DNA of 64,000 nt from Polynucleobacter sp. SHI8 (GTDB lineage Bacteria; Pseudomonadota; Gammaproteobacteria; Burkholderiales; Burkholderiaceae): NCBI RefSeq assembly GCF_027944005.1, contig NZ_AP027204.1, positions 1,426,001 through 1,490,000 of the forward strand, read 5' to 3'. How positions within the stretch are numbered: the first letter of the stretch is position 1; each line of letters opens with the position of its first letter. Shown here piece by piece: positions 1 to 11,000 of this stretch. The notes under the pieces were generated by a model, which saw only the letters and a program-made list of their open reading frames with translations, was not told the DNA's origin and ran no database searches. Position numbers and translations under genes: made by a program.

Positions 1-1274
1 AGTGGGAAGCTTCAATGAGTCTTGAAGATATGATCAATGAGGGCGTACGTCGTGCTTATGGTGATCATCACAACCCACTTCGCGCTTCCATCTTACGTGA
101 TCCAGGCGGTAAACGTAGCAACACTAAAGACAATACACCTGCCGTGATTCATTATGAAATCGTGCCTGGTGATAGCGTCGATATCATTTGTGCGGCTAAG
201 GGTGGTGGTTCAGAAAACAAAAGTAAATTAGTCATGCTCAATCCTTCTGATTCGATTGTCGATTGGGTCTTAAAAACTGTGCCGACCATGGGTGCTGGCT
301 GGTGTCCACCTGGCATTTTAGGAATTGGTATTGGTGGTACTCCTGAAAAAGCGATGCTCATGGCCAAAGAATCTTTAATGGATCCTGTGGATATATATGA
401 TTTACTCGCAAAAGGTCCAGAAAACAAACTTGAAGAAATGCGCTTAGAGCTGTTTGAAAAGGTCAACTCTCTGGGCATTGGTGCTCAAGGTTTAGGGGGC
501 TTAACCACGGTAGTAGATGTCAAAATCAAGGACTACCCAACACACGCCGCTTCATTGCCTGTGGCAATGATCCCGAACTGTGCGGCAACGCGTCATATCC
601 ATTTCCACTTAGATGGTAGTGGCCCTGCGATTCTCCCGGTTCCAAAACTTGAAGACTGGCCTGATGTTGCATGGAAGCCTGATACTGAAAAATCACAACG
701 CGTCAATCTCGATACTCTGACTCCAGCTGAAGTAGCTACTTGGAAAGTAGGTCAAACTTTATTACTGAATGGCAAAATGTTTACGGGTCGTGATGCTGCC
801 CATAAACGCATCCAAGAAATGCTCGCCAAAGGTGAAACATTACCTGTGGACTTTACGAATAAAGTCATTTATTACGTCGGTCCGGTAGATCCAATCGAGG
901 GGGAAGTGGTTGGTCCTGCTGGTCCCACAACCTCTACAAGAATGGATAAATTTACCGAAATGATGCTAGGTGAAACCGGCTTGATCTCGATGATTGGTAA
1001 GGCAGAAAGAGGTCCTGTGGCAATCGAAGCGATTAAGAAACACAAGTCTGCGTATTTAATGGCTGTCGGTGGCGCCGCTTACCTCGTTGCAAAGGCAATT
1101 GAAAAAGCTAAAGTGGTCGGCTTTGCTGATCTTGGCATGGAGGCCATTTATGAGTTTGAAGTAAAGGACATGCCTGTGACAGTTGCTGTTGACTCTCATG
1201 GAATTTCTGCACACCAGACAGGTCCTCGTGAATGGCAAATGAAGATTGGTAAGATTCCAGTCACTGTAGCTTAA
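1..1274 (+). CDS. fumA: Class I (iron-sulfur) fumarate hydratase, 5' end outside window
   Basis: Reversible hydration of fumarate to malate in the TCA cycle, cytoplasmic, [4Fe-4S]-dependent. The frame is open from the first base of the window and codons before the internal Met at base 15 read W-E-A-S, matching the family, so the true start lies upstream and roughly the first 90 residues are missing. Visible are the iron-sulfur Cys in GWCPPG (residue 97 counted from the internal Met), a second Cys in PNCAATRH (residue 189), and the C-terminal fumarase domain with VGPAGPTTSTRMDKF. The first cluster ligand (usually in a CQDTG motif) would be in the missing part. murI follows 31 bases downstream on the same strand. 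The family also includes tartrate dehydratases, but full-length similarity favours fumarase. Confident. Confidence 0.95.
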   Translation, partial: WEASMSLEDMINEGVRRAYGDHHNPLRASILRDPGGKRSNTKDNTPAVIHYEIVPGDSVDIICAAKGGGSENKSKLVMLNPSDSIVDWVLKTVPTMGAGWCPPGILGIGIGGTPEKAMLMAKESLMDPVDIYDLLAKGPENKLEEMRLELFEKVNSLGIGAQGLGGLTTVVDVKIKDYPTHAASLPVAMIPNCAATRHIHFHLDGSGPAILPVPKLEDWPDVAWKPDTEKSQRVNLDTLTPAEVATWKVGQTLLLNGKMFTGRDAAHKRIQEMLAKGETLPVDFTNKVIYYVGPVDPIEGEVVGPAGPTTSTRMDKFTEMMLGETGLISMIGKAERGPVAIEAIKKHKSAYLMAVGGAAYLVAKAIEKAKVVGFADLGMEAIYEFEVKDMPVTVAVDSHGISAHQTGPREWQMKIGKIPVTVA

Positions 1275-1305
1275 TCCGCAACGACTTACTGGGGATTCTG
1301 TTCCA

Positions 1306-2094
1306 TTGTCAACGATCGGTGTTTTTGACTCAGGTATTGGTGGCCTCTCTGTTTTAAATGAGGCCCTAATCCAATCACCAGATCATCACTATTTGTACCT
1401 AGCTGATTCAGCCAACACTCCCTACGGTGAAAAATCGACCCAGTGGGTAACTGATCGAAGCCTACTAATGTGCTCATGGTTAGTTAAGCAAGGTTGTGAC
1501 GCAGTAGTAGTCGCTTGTAATACCGCAACTGCTCAGGCAATTGCCCTCATTCGGGAACAACTTCCACAGATTCCGATTATTGGTGTTGAACCCGGTATTA
1601 AACCAGCGTCCATGACTAGTCAACAAAAAATTGTCGGGGTATTAGCTACTCAAAACACCTTAATCAGCGATAAATTTAAGTTACTTCTTGCGAGTCTTAA
1701 TGCCAACTGTGAATTTATTCAACAAGCGGGTCATGGTCTCGTACCTCTTATTGAACAAGGTATCTTAGATGGCCCTGAGATTGAAGCACTTCTCCATCAA
1801 TATATCGACCCAATGCTCGCTCAGGGTGCAGATACGCTTGTCCTAGGGTGTACGCATTACCCTTTTTTACGAGATGCTATCGTGAAGTTATATGGGAATA
1901 GACTGCAACTAATTGATACAAGTGTGGCAGTTGTACGTCAACTATGCCGCTTAATCGAAGACCCAAACTCTATTCAAAACGGTCGTGTGAGTGTGTACTC
2001 GACACAAGATGGTAGTGCTCTTTTGGAACTTGCACAAAAACTCCTCATCCACCCGTATTTAAGAAATGCCACAGCGCATACTGTGTCGATCTAA
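1306..2094 (+). CDS. murI: Glutamate racemase
   Basis: Makes D-glutamate from L-glutamate for peptidoglycan in the cytoplasm. The 262-residue length is normal. It carries the N-terminal FDSGIGG motif (Asp8, Ser9) and both catalytic cysteines: Cys71 in VACNTAT and Cys182 in LGCTHYP. The only plausible start is TTG at 1306, with a GGGG purine run at 1291-1294, and no in-frame ATG gives an intact N-terminus. Its TAA stop directly abuts the ATG of tonB with no gap, so murI and tonB are probably translated from one message and perhaps coupled. Racemase activity is family knowledge; both catalytic Cys are visible. Confidence 0.95.
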   Translation: MSTIGVFDSGIGGLSVLNEALIQSPDHHYLYLADSANTPYGEKSTQWVTDRSLLMCSWLVKQGCDAVVVACNTATAQAIALIREQLPQIPIIGVEPGIKPASMTSQQKIVGVLATQNTLISDKFKLLLASLNANCEFIQQAGHGLVPLIEQGILDGPEIEALLHQYIDPMLAQGADTLVLGCTHYPFLRDAIVKLYGNRLQLIDTSVAVVRQLCRLIEDPNSIQNGRVSVYSTQDGSALLELAQKLLIHPYLRNATAHTVSI

Positions 2095-2808
2095 ATGTTC
2101 ATCTCAATCAAAGATCTTCTAATTCTTGGTGCGGTACTTGCAATTCATGCGTCAATCTTTATTTTAGGATTACTACATACACCGAACCCAGATAAAAAAG
2201 AAGTCGATGTTTTGCAAGCAGAATTAATTAGTCCCGCCCCTCCTCCTGCTGCTGCTCCTGCCCCACCAAAAGCGGAAACAAAACCGCCTCCGCCCCCTCC
2301 TAAAGCGGCACCACCGAAACTTCTGAGCGTCGCACCTGCGCAAGCAAAGGCCAGTAGCAAACCCCAAGAGCAAGTGAAAGAACGCCCTCAGGAAAAATCA
2401 GAGGTTCCAACGCCTAGCAAGACGGAAGCAACTTCGTCTAATGAAAGCGCAAAAACACCTGATCCGGTGGCATCCTCGAGTTCTGCAAAATCTTCAAATG
2501 CTATTGGGACTGACGCTGGTGCTGTCGAACTCAATCAACTGATCATGGTCTATAAACCAGAAACCGAACTTTTCTATCCACGCTTATCGAAAGATATCGG
2601 TGAACAAGGTATCGTTTCAGTACAGTTATTTATTAATGAAGCTGGAGAAGTTAGGTCTGTAAGTATTGTTAAATCAAGTGGCTTTTCCAGGCTAGATAAT
2701 GCAGCAACGCAATTAGCTTCACGTATTCGTTTTCGGCCTTACCTCGTCAATGGCGTACCTAGCAGAGTCAATGCTGGTATTTCAATAAAATTCCAACTGA
2801 ATCGATAA
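2095..2808 (+). CDS. tonB: TonB energy-transduction protein
   Basis: Periplasm-spanning link that passes proton-motive-force energy from ExbB-ExbD to TonB-dependent outer-membrane receptors. The 237 residues show an N-terminal membrane anchor (about 8-28) with a His at position 18 in the place of the TonB anchor His, a Pro/Ala/Lys-rich spacer (about 45-110), a Ser-rich stretch, and a C-terminal TonB domain (about 150-237) with the usual GxVxVxLxI-type strand and a terminal RVNAGISIKF strand. It starts at the base after the murI stop and is followed 17 bases later by exbB, giving a tonB-exbB-exbD operon. No TonB-dependent receptor gene is in the window, so the cargo cannot be inferred. Confidence 0.92.
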   Translation: MFISIKDLLILGAVLAIHASIFILGLLHTPNPDKKEVDVLQAELISPAPPPAAAPAPPKAETKPPPPPPKAAPPKLLSVAPAQAKASSKPQEQVKERPQEKSEVPTPSKTEATSSNESAKTPDPVASSSSAKSSNAIGTDAGAVELNQLIMVYKPETELFYPRLSKDIGEQGIVSVQLFINEAGEVRSVSIVKSSGFSRLDNAATQLASRIRFRPYLVNGVPSRVNAGISIKFQLNR

Positions 2809-2825
2809 TTTGAGAAAATATACCT

Positions 2826-3527
2826 ATGGAAAATACAACTAATGAAACTAATTTTGGCATAGCTCACCTGTGGTACCAAGGTGACACGGTCACGCACATC
2901 GTCGCCATCATTTTGCTAGTGATGTCCATTGGCTCTTGGTTCATTATCATTACAAGGATTATCAGCCTTTATCAGGTTAAACCACTTGTAAAAGAAATTG
3001 CTCTTTTCTGGAAAAAAACTTCTTGGCAAGATGGCTTAAATAGCTTTACCAAGCAAGGTAATAATCCGTTTCATCAACTAGCAGCTAAAGCGCACTCGAT
3101 TATGCAAGAACGGCAATTAGGCGCCAATCAAGCAACATCAATACCTCTGGCCAATCAAATCGAAACGGATGATTGGTTATCAAGCAATCTAAAGGCTGAA
3201 CTTGATCTCATTATTGCCTCTTTGCAAAAAGGTCTAGCCTTTTTAGCCTCGACTGGTGCAACGGCTCCTTTTATTGGTCTTTTTGGTACGGTCTGGGGGA
3301 TTTATCATGCACTCATGACGATTGGTTCTTCCGGATCCGCTTCTATTGATCAAGTTGCTGGTCCGATTGGTGAAGCTTTGGTCATGACGGGTCTTGGTCT
3401 TGCTGTTGCGATTCCAGCGGTATTGGGTTATAACGCTTTATCTAAATCCAATAAAGATTTACTCGTTCCTTTGCGTCGTTTTAACGATGATTTACATACC
3501 TATTTAATTCAGAACGAAAGGCCCTAA
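2826..3527 (+). CDS. exbB: ExbB proton-channel subunit (MotA/TolQ/ExbB family)
   Basis: Inner-membrane subunit that with ExbD couples the proton gradient to TonB. It has 233 residues, a first transmembrane helix at about 22-45, a cytoplasmic loop, and two further helices at about 135-165 and 180-205. The second helix contains the family ASTGATAPFIGLFGTVWGI signature, with Thr and Gly lining the channel. Its place between tonB and exbD and its 2-base gap to exbD favour ExbB over TolQ or MotA. The C-terminal tail is short, as in ExbB rather than MotA. Confidence 0.93.
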   Translation: MENTTNETNFGIAHLWYQGDTVTHIVAIILLVMSIGSWFIIITRIISLYQVKPLVKEIALFWKKTSWQDGLNSFTKQGNNPFHQLAAKAHSIMQERQLGANQATSIPLANQIETDDWLSSNLKAELDLIIASLQKGLAFLASTGATAPFIGLFGTVWGIYHALMTIGSSGSASIDQVAGPIGEALVMTGLGLAVAIPAVLGYNALSKSNKDLLVPLRRFNDDLHTYLIQNERP

Positions 3528-3529
3528 AC

Positions 3530-3943
3530 ATGGCATTTTCTTCTCCTCAAGGTGATGACGACACAGGTCTGATGGCTGAAATTAATATGACGCCATTTGT
3601 GGATGTCATGTTAGTTTTGTTAATTATTTTTATTGTTACTCTGCCGGTGATTCAGCACTCGGTCAAAATTGAATTACCGAAAGCCGCAAGCTCTGCCAGT
3701 AATAGCAAACCTGAAACGATTCAGGTTTCTATTGATGCTAATGGCAAAATATTTTGGAATACCACGCCTGTGACGCTTGACGAATATATCGTTAAAGCAA
3801 AACAAGCTGCTGCCCAAGAACCAATACCAGAAGTTAATCTACGAGCGGATCGACGTGTGAAGTACGATTCGGTAGCTCAAGTACTCAGCGCTAGCAAAAG
3901 AAATGGTCTTACTAAACTAGGATTTGTAACGGAAACGCCTTAA
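3530..3943 (+). CDS. exbD: ExbD accessory protein (ExbD/TolR family)
   Basis: Single-pass inner-membrane protein of the ExbB-ExbD-TonB complex. The 137 residues start with a short cytoplasmic segment, then EINMTPFVDVMLVLLIIFIV, in which Asp25 inside the membrane helix is the conserved proton-carrying residue of this family. The periplasmic domain (about 45-137) ends in the usual KYDSVAQVLSASKRNGLTKLGFVT pattern, too long to be a fragment. It starts 2 bases after exbB and is the last gene of the operon; the next gene is convergent and its stop is only 3 bases away, so the two converging transcripts overlap. Confidence 0.94.
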   Translation: MAFSSPQGDDDTGLMAEINMTPFVDVMLVLLIIFIVTLPVIQHSVKIELPKAASSASNSKPETIQVSIDANGKIFWNTTPVTLDEYIVKAKQAAAQEPIPEVNLRADRRVKYDSVAQVLSASKRNGLTKLGFVTETP

Positions 3944-3946
3944 GTA

Positions 3947-4909
3947 TTATTGCAGTTTCATATCGGCAGATTTAACAACACTCCGCCACTGCTGTAATTC
4001 ATTAGTGAGTAACTTTTGCATTTGTGCTGGTGTTGTTTGATACAGCTGCGCGCCTTCTTTGAGAAGCCTGCCCTTTAATGGATCTTTACTAGACGCCTTT
4101 TGAATCTCTTGATTGAGTGTTTGTACGATCGAAGCTGGTGTGCCTGCTGACGCAACAACACCCCACCAGGTGGATATATCAAAACCAGGAATACCTGATT
4201 CCATCACTGTAGGTGTATTCGGAAATAATGGTGATCGTTTGTCACTCGTCATCGCCAAAAGAGTCACTCGGTTCGTTTCCACATATTGCAGCATCGTTGG
4301 CATGGTTGCAAAAAAGATTTGTACCCTACCCGCCAATAAATCTAAGGTTGCTGGACCACTTCCTTTATAGGGAATATGCGTCATTGGAACATTGGCTTTT
4401 TGTTTGAATAGTTCACCAGATAAATGGTTGATACTCCCAAGACCTGCTGAACAATAATTGATTCCATCAGAGGATTTTTTTGCATATGCAATCGCATCAG
4501 CAATGGTTTTAAAACCTAGCTCTTTATTTGCCACTACCATTAAAGGTCCACGACCAAGCATAGCGATGGGGGCATAATCTTTTTCCACATCATACGATGG
4601 TGTAGTTTCCGTTGCAGCGTGGGTCACAAAGGTTGATGTGATAAATAATAAAGTATAGCCATCTGGATCCGCTTTGGCGACCATTTGTGCGCCAATTGCT
4701 CCGCCACCACCACCTCGATTATCTACAACTACAGGCTGCTTTAAACTTTCAGATAAAGCCTTAGCAAGATCTCGCGCAATGCTATCCGTTCCACCGCCAG
4801 GTGCAAACGGCACAATGAGAGTAATTGGTTTTTGTGGATAGGTCGCAGCATGCGCCATTTGAAAAATGGCACAAAACAAAAGTAATGCGCTCTTAAGAAA
4901 TAAATACAC
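3947..4909 (-). CDS. Bug/TctC-family periplasmic solute-binding protein
   Basis: Periplasmic binding protein of the tripartite-tricarboxylate (TctC/Bug) family, which binds carboxylates or other small metabolites. It has a cleavable signal peptide (residues 1-21, ending MAHA), then YPQKPITLIVPFAPGGGTDSIAR, the start typical of the family, and VVVDNRGGGGGAIGA, whose loops form the carboxylate pocket. At 320 residues it is full length. A GGAG ribosome site lies about 7 bases before the ATG. No tctA/tctB membrane genes are nearby, which is common in Burkholderiales where Bug genes are numerous and orphaned. The ligand cannot be predicted. It is read in the same direction as, and downstream of, the giant adhesin gene. 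Confidence 0.9.
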   Translation of the reverse strand: MYLFLKSALLLFCAIFQMAHAATYPQKPITLIVPFAPGGGTDSIARDLAKALSESLKQPVVVDNRGGGGGAIGAQMVAKADPDGYTLLFITSTFVTHAATETTPSYDVEKDYAPIAMLGRGPLMVVANKELGFKTIADAIAYAKKSSDGINYCSAGLGSINHLSGELFKQKANVPMTHIPYKGSGPATLDLLAGRVQIFFATMPTMLQYVETNRVTLLAMTSDKRSPLFPNTPTVMESGIPGFDISTWWGVVASAGTPASIVQTLNQEIQKASSKDPLKGRLLKEGAQLYQTTPAQMQKLLTNELQQWRSVVKSADMKLQ

Positions 4910-5014
4910 TTAAATCTCCAAACAATAGTAGTCTTTTAATACTAAGATATTGAAGTATATATCTCCTTCTTCTCGGAACTTGTAACTTTTGCTTCTTCAA
5001 AGCTGTAAATAAAT

Positions 5015-8000
5015 CTAATTGAAGCTATAGATATTATCGACAGCAGGCAGCGTTTCAGGGTGCAGGCCAGAATAATCATTACCTACATCAATGGATAAAT
5101 TGAGACGAGTTGTACCATCATATGCTGTCATTTTAGAATTACCAATGGATCGAACATCATTTAAATCTTGATCTTGTTCATCAGCAGTCGAATGCTTGAT
5201 CTCAGCAATAATCGAAACAGAATTTTGATCTACAAACAGTCCTTTTGCAGCCCCTTGATTACTTGGTGTTACCGGTGAAGTTGGTGCAGGACGAATAGTA
5301 AATTTAGCGGGTTTATAACCACTGGTATTGATGATGTAGTTAGGATTATTTGCTACTTTTGAATCGCCAATGCCAATCTCATAAGTTCCTGGTAAAGTAC
5401 CTTCAGGAGTAACTAATGATCCAGTAATGAGAACATTATTTGAATCTTGTGGATTGATAAATCCTGTCACATTAAATGTAAATGTCGGTTTATTACCTGA
5501 GGTGACTTCTGTATCGTTACCAGTAATCGTTAACACTTTGGGGTTAATGGTTAATGCTCCTGGAGTATATCTAATTTGATAATTGGAAAGAAGTAAATTT
5601 CCTTTAGGGTTTGAAGGAAGGATACCGTTGACATTGCCACTATAAGTTGCCGCATTTTGATCGCCCGGCACAGTCGTATTGCCACCTTGTGTCAAAGTCA
5701 CGCCTAAGATTTGTTCATTATTTTTTAATCCAGAAGCACTAAAGGCTGTAGTTCCCAAGCTAAGGCTAGTACCATAAATTGTAGATTGGTCATTTGCAAC
5801 AATATTGAGACTTGCTACAGTAATACTCGCTCGATTATTAGATGTTCCACTCAGAATACTGTTGACACTTGCTGGTACATAATTGGTGTTTGCACTCAGA
5901 CTGGTTCCTATAGCAGTGAATTTGCTTGCATCTACTACATTCAGGCTATTTGCAGTTGCACTAACGGTAAATGTCTCACCGTTGACGCCAGTTAATGTTG
6001 CATTATTAATAATGCCACTCGTGCCATCATAAACCTTCGTGCCGGTGATTGATGTATAACTAGCGGGTGTAATTGTTGCTGTGTTGTTGGTACTGCCACT
6101 TAAAAGGCTGCTCGCACTCGCTAGTATGTAGTTGGTATTACCGATCAGACTAGTTCCTATAGCAGTAAATTTTGTTGCTCCCACCACATTCAGACTATTA
6201 GCAGTTGCACTGACGGTAAATGTTTCACCATTGACTCCAGTTAATGTTGCATTATTAATAATGCCACTCGTGCCATCATAGACCTTCGTGCCGTTGATAG
6301 CGGTATAACTAGCGGGTGTAATCACGAGATTATTGACATTGTAGGTTAATTGATAATTACTGTTATTTACTAATAAAGAACCTTGATTAATCATATAAGG
6401 TGAGGACGCAACATTCTCCCCAGAAACTCTAGTCAAAGACCCTGTTAAAACATTCGCTAAAGTATCGTTGATTTGAACGCCATTAACCACCACACCATAA
6501 ATCAAACCAGAAGATGTATACGTTAAGCTCGGATCCACATCACCATATGTCTTCGATTGACTATTTGCTGATACAGTTAATGATGCCTTATTAATCGTAA
6601 GATTATTGTAGTTATAGCTCAATTGATAATTACCATTAGAGACTAAAGTGCCTTGATTAATTCTATATGGTGATGACGCAACAGTCTCACCAGCAACCCT
6701 AGTTAAAGATCCCGATAAAACACTCGATATAGTATCGCTGATCTGAACCCCATTAACCAACCCGTTGATGACTCTAGAAGTTGTATAGGTTAAGCTAGGA
6801 TCAAAATCGCCATAGGTTTTTGATTGATTATTCGCGGTTACGACTAAAGGTGCTTTAGTAATCGTCAAATAAGCTCCTGTATATTGAATATCGTAGGCAT
6901 TAGCTAGCAATGATCCTTGATTAATTTGATATGTCCCTACTACCTCATTACTTAAAGTCGATGAAACTCCAGGGCTTGAAGTTCCAACACGAAGCAAACT
7001 TCCTGTAAAAGGATTGTTACCACCTACAGGGTTATCATTAATTGTGACGCCATCAACTGTTACATTGGTTACAAATCCAGTATATGTATATGTCAGAGTT
7101 GGATCATTGGTTCCATATACTTTGGTTTTGGCGACTGCGGTGACATAAATCGGTGTGATGTATTTATTAATCGTTAAATATTTAGATGAACTACTCAATA
7201 TTAAGTTGTAATTACTCGCAGTTAAACTTCCTATACCAACTTGATAAGTACCAACTGCCTCATTAGCTAAAGATGTTGACAATTGAGTTGCAGAGGTTCC
7301 TGATCGGAGAAGGTTTCCGGTAAAAATACTGGAAGTATCTCCACTTGCTAATGCCCCATATGAATAAGTGAGACTGGGATCGTATGTAGCATAGGTTTTG
7401 GAGACATTATTTGGGGTAATGATTAAGTCTTTTGGTGTAATTGAGCTGACAGTATTTGAACTTAAAGTAACCGTATAATTTTTTCCAGAGTTTCCATCAT
7501 TCACTACAAGATTGGAAGCCATCACCACTTTGTTTTCAGAGCCTACATTTTTATTGGCATAGTTAAATGTTGCACTCATGGAGTCGGCTGTATTACTATT
7601 AGATGCATTGGTGTACAGAGTTCCACTTGTTACATCAAAATAGGTAGTTGCCGATGTACTTCCATCATATATTTTAGTTATTGTATGAGGCTGAATAGTA
7701 ATCGGAGCCGCAGTAATGCTTAATAAGCCCATTGCATAGTTACTTAAGGTATAGTTGCTCGCCTTACTTCCACTCCCATCTTGCAGTGTCAAATTATTAA
7801 TTGCACTAATGGACGAGACTCCGCCAACATTGGCACTATTGGTGGTTAATGTGCCTGAATTGGCTAAACTTAAAACTTCACCATTAACGCCTTTGACTGT
7901 TAATTGACTTGCATCAAAACTCAATGACCCGTTATAAATCTTAGTTCCAGAGAAAGTTACTGGAGCTGCGGAAATATTGCCACTAATTACATAGTCAGAC

Positions 8001-11000
8001 AAATAGTAATTAGAAGCGGCACTGCCCTTCACGTTCAGACCACTTAAATCTGCAGTCACAGATTTTCCAATACCGACATTTTGATTAATATATGTGCCGG
8101 AGTTCACAATGCCAGAAAGTGTTAATACATCTGATCCTTGAACTCCTGAAGTAATAGAAATGCTACCTGTTAAATTGGCATAGACATTTGCATCGTAAGT
8201 TTTAGACGTGACTGAAAGTCCACTCAAATAAAGTAGTGCTTGTGTAATGTTTGCAGTTAATGGGCTAGTCGTTCCTGCAAGGTAGTAATTTGAAAAATTA
8301 GTACCACTCAAACCAAGACCACCTAAATTAGGAGTCACTGTAATTCCAGTACCTACATTCTGAGTCGCAAAGGTACCTGTACCACCAAAAGTTCCAATCG
8401 TAGAAAATTGACTAATCAAATCACCTCCATAAACTGTACCCGTAACCGTCGGTGTTCCTTGGGTGATAACCGCTGTGGTGTTTGCGTTATAGATTTTATT
8501 TTGAGCAGATAAACCACTTACATATAAGGGAGCTGGAAATATGTTAGCGGATAGATTAACTGCTACACCCGATATCTCATAATTACCTGCATCTGTTCCA
8601 CCCAATGAAAAATTATTCTGCAAGACTCCTTGTGTAACCGTAACAGGTTTATTTGTATAGACATTGGCTGTATCAAAAGTACATGCTGATGAACAATTAA
8701 GGGTATCGCTAGAAGCCGACAATGAAACCGTATCGCCCTTAAATGGTGTAATTAGTCGGGAATTACTTGCCCCAGTAACACTTACATCAGTACTCCCATT
8801 GTAAGTTTTATCACTTGCCTGCAGTCCTGCTACTAATATCGGAGCTTTGGTAATCGTACTCGTATTATTAGTTACTGACGTCGCTGAAAGAATATAGTTA
8901 CCAGCATCTGTTCCACTCAAAAATAAACCCGTTGAGGTGTACGATGATGCTGCAAGTACATTTTTCGATGCAAAGGTACTATAAGGGCTATTTAATTGAA
9001 CACCATCACCGGTGATGTTTCCAGAAATTGATAATAATGGTGTTGCTATAACCGTACCATCGTATACCTTGGTAATCGCATTAGCAGATGGAGTGATTGT
9101 GGCAGGTGATATCGTTAATGTTCCCAAGAAATTGTAAAAACCACTAAAACTATTAGTCGAAGAAGTTGGGGTTGTAGATGTTGATTCATTAATTGTGTTT
9201 TGAGTTGTATTTAATGCAACAATAGTCCCACTGATCGTGGGCACACTTGAAGCCATTTGATAGCCATATGTCCCTGCTTTGTAATATTCGGATGTGCTTT
9301 TTGAACTACTCATCTGTGAAGCACTGAGTCCCGCAGTAACCGTAATCGTTCCACCACCGCTAGCATCATCTTTCAATACCGCTCGTGTAACATTGATTAA
9401 TCCATCAATGCTCTGATTGACTGAGGAAGAGTTCAAACTGAATGTTTTAATATTTCCGGCGACAGTACAATCAATAATGCAATATTGTGCCGAAATGACA
9501 GGTGCAGTAGGTAAAGTTGCAGAGGAGTTAGCAATGCCGTAATTGATTTGATTAGAATTAGTAGTAATCACTATTTGATTCTTATCAACAATCGTAAATA
9601 TGTTATTTGCATAATTTACGTTGTAATTATTCAAGATAGTTGCTGTCGTACCCACTGCACTAGAGGGAACTAAAGCATTGTTATAAATACCTGGTAATTC
9701 ATGATTATTCCCCGAGGTAGTAACTCCAGCATTTGTTCGTGTAACAGTAGCACTTGCCACAGGATTACTTCCGTTAACACCTCCAGTTACATAATAATTA
9801 CTTGTAAATGATGGGTCGCTTTGTCCAACATACTTCCAGCCTGAGTAAGCGGTGATTGTCAGTATCGCCTTGTTAATTGTTCCTGTTCCATTTGCTGATA
9901 ATGGTAACAAGTAATTAGACGAAACAAACCCTGTTCCCGAGGTTGCAGAATAATTTGCTGCATTTAATATTGCGCTCACGCTACTTGCATTAGAGCCAAG
10001 AACATCTGGCGTAGCGTACAAGCCTGTAGTTTGATTAATCGTTGCTAACTGTGTTCCAACAAAACCAGTAATACTATAGTTGGATGATCCTAAAGTCGCA
10101 ACTTGTCCACCATCGTAGATTTTGGTTGGATTATTCACAACATCAACGGTTAAATTTTTCGGCGTGATAATAGCTTGTGTTGTTGAAATAGGTAATACGT
10201 AATTACTGGCTAGTCCAATGGTGCCGCTGGTTCCATTTGCAAGACTTAAGCCACCCGTGATCATCGAGCTAATCCCGACAACATTGGCACTATTACCTAC
10301 ACCATTTCCAGATAAATTGAGGGTCTGCCCACCTACGGTACCAGTGATACTCACCTGACTGACGCTAAAGTTAGTATTTCCATCATATTCTTTAATCGCT
10401 GACACACTCAGTTGTTTGGGACTAATCGTCAATGTGCCCGGCTGATAGGTAATCGCGTAATTGGAAAAAATTGTTCCTGAGCTTAATGGCGTTATGATGA
10501 TTCCATTACTACCTCCTGAATATGTTCCCGCATTCTGGGTAGATGGTACTGAAGTATTAGTATTTTGTGTAAGTGCCACACTGGTCAACGAATCAACACC
10601 CATTAACCCAGATGTAGAAAAAGCTGATGTACCTAAAATAAGTCCATCTCCATAGGTAATCGAGCGATTATTAGCCGAAATCGTTAAAGGCGCTTTATCA
10701 ATCGTTAATGTCCCTTGAACTGAGTTAGTACTTGTACTTTGGTTATAAAATATGTTGTAATTGGATAAGCCTGTACCGACGGCTGAACCACTCGTGACAA
10801 CAATACCGTTGCTCCCAGAGTATGTTCCAGCAGCTTGATTTGCGGGTACAGTTGAAACCCCATTTTGAGTCAATGCTACTTTATTCACACTATCGCTATT
10901 CACTAAGCCGGTTGCTGTAAATTCTGCATAGCCTAATTTCCAAGAAGGTCCATAAGTAATCGTTTGGTTATTGGCTGTAATGTATAAATCTTTTTTATTT

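Noticed and set aside
2145..2360. 71-residue glycine-rich frame on the minus strand
   Set aside because: It is the complement of the Pro/Ala codon stretch of tonB; low complexity and no ribosome site.
5820..6860. CRISPR array, from the regular spacing of similar sequence
   Set aside because: The units are 249 or about 264 bases long, coding and in frame within the adhesin gene, not short repeats with unique spacers.
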